A stretch of 5,787 nucleotides of DNA from Bacteroidales bacterium M6 (GTDB lineage Bacteria; Bacteroidota; Bacteroidia; Bacteroidales; Muribaculaceae): positions 739 through 6,525 of the forward strand of contig LUJQ01000070.1 in the NCBI GenBank assembly GCA_001689485.1, given 5' to 3'. This document shows, one piece after another, positions 5,748-5,787 of the stretch (position 1 is the first letter of the stretch; each line of letters opens with the position of its first letter). A program made the position numbers and the translations under genes. The notes beneath the pieces are model-generated. The model had not been told where the DNA came from, did not search any database, and saw only the letters and a list, made by a program, of their open reading frames with translations.

Positions 5748-5787
5748 GTATTTGACAAGCCCCCTCAGCAGTTTTCAGGAACTTCGG

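Overview
The window looks like a chromosomal stretch from a Bacteroidales bacterium, possibly a moderately GC-rich gut lineage such as Muribaculaceae. The reasons are three TAnnTTTG-type -7 boxes of the Bacteroidetes promoter class, the absence of Shine-Dalgarno sequences before the starts, and the style of the proteins: a Nif3 / C4 zinc-ribbon gene pair, a short Crp/Fnr regulator, and secreted proteins of a kind common in this order. The family-level guess is inference. I see no complete mobile element, CRISPR array, tRNA or rRNA.

Layout. Positions 1-391 hold no gene I can support. They contain a candidate promoter (307-314) and a strong terminator-like hairpin (326-354) just before aspS. 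From 392 to 3765 lie three housekeeping-type genes on the plus strand: aspS (aspartyl-tRNA synthetase), a Nif3-family dinuclear-metal protein 29 bp later, and a coiled-coil C4 zinc-ribbon protein 51 bp after that. The third gene has its own -7 boxes, one inside the end of the Nif3 gene. From 3766 to 3877 there is a spacer with two hairpins, one spanning the zinc-ribbon stop codon and a larger nested one before the next gene.

Positions 3878-5593 hold a tight second cluster. It has two small proteins with signal peptides and no assigned function (211 and 163 aa), 22 bp apart. The second overlaps by 13 nt a Crp/Fnr-family transcription factor that appears to lack the usual cyclic-nucleotide phosphate-binding cassette. 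The cluster is closed by a clear, probably bidirectional, intrinsic terminator at 5707-5747. A minus-strand gene may end just inside the right edge.

How the genes relate. The first block is translation and core-maintenance functions that are likely partly co-transcribed, since no terminator separates them. The second block reads as an operon of two exported proteins plus a regulator, and their functional link is unknown. The window is mostly ordinary core genome. The most interesting points are the hairpin in the aspS leader, the short form of Nif3, the nested stem-loop before the secreted-protein operon, and the overlap of an exported-protein gene with a regulator gene.
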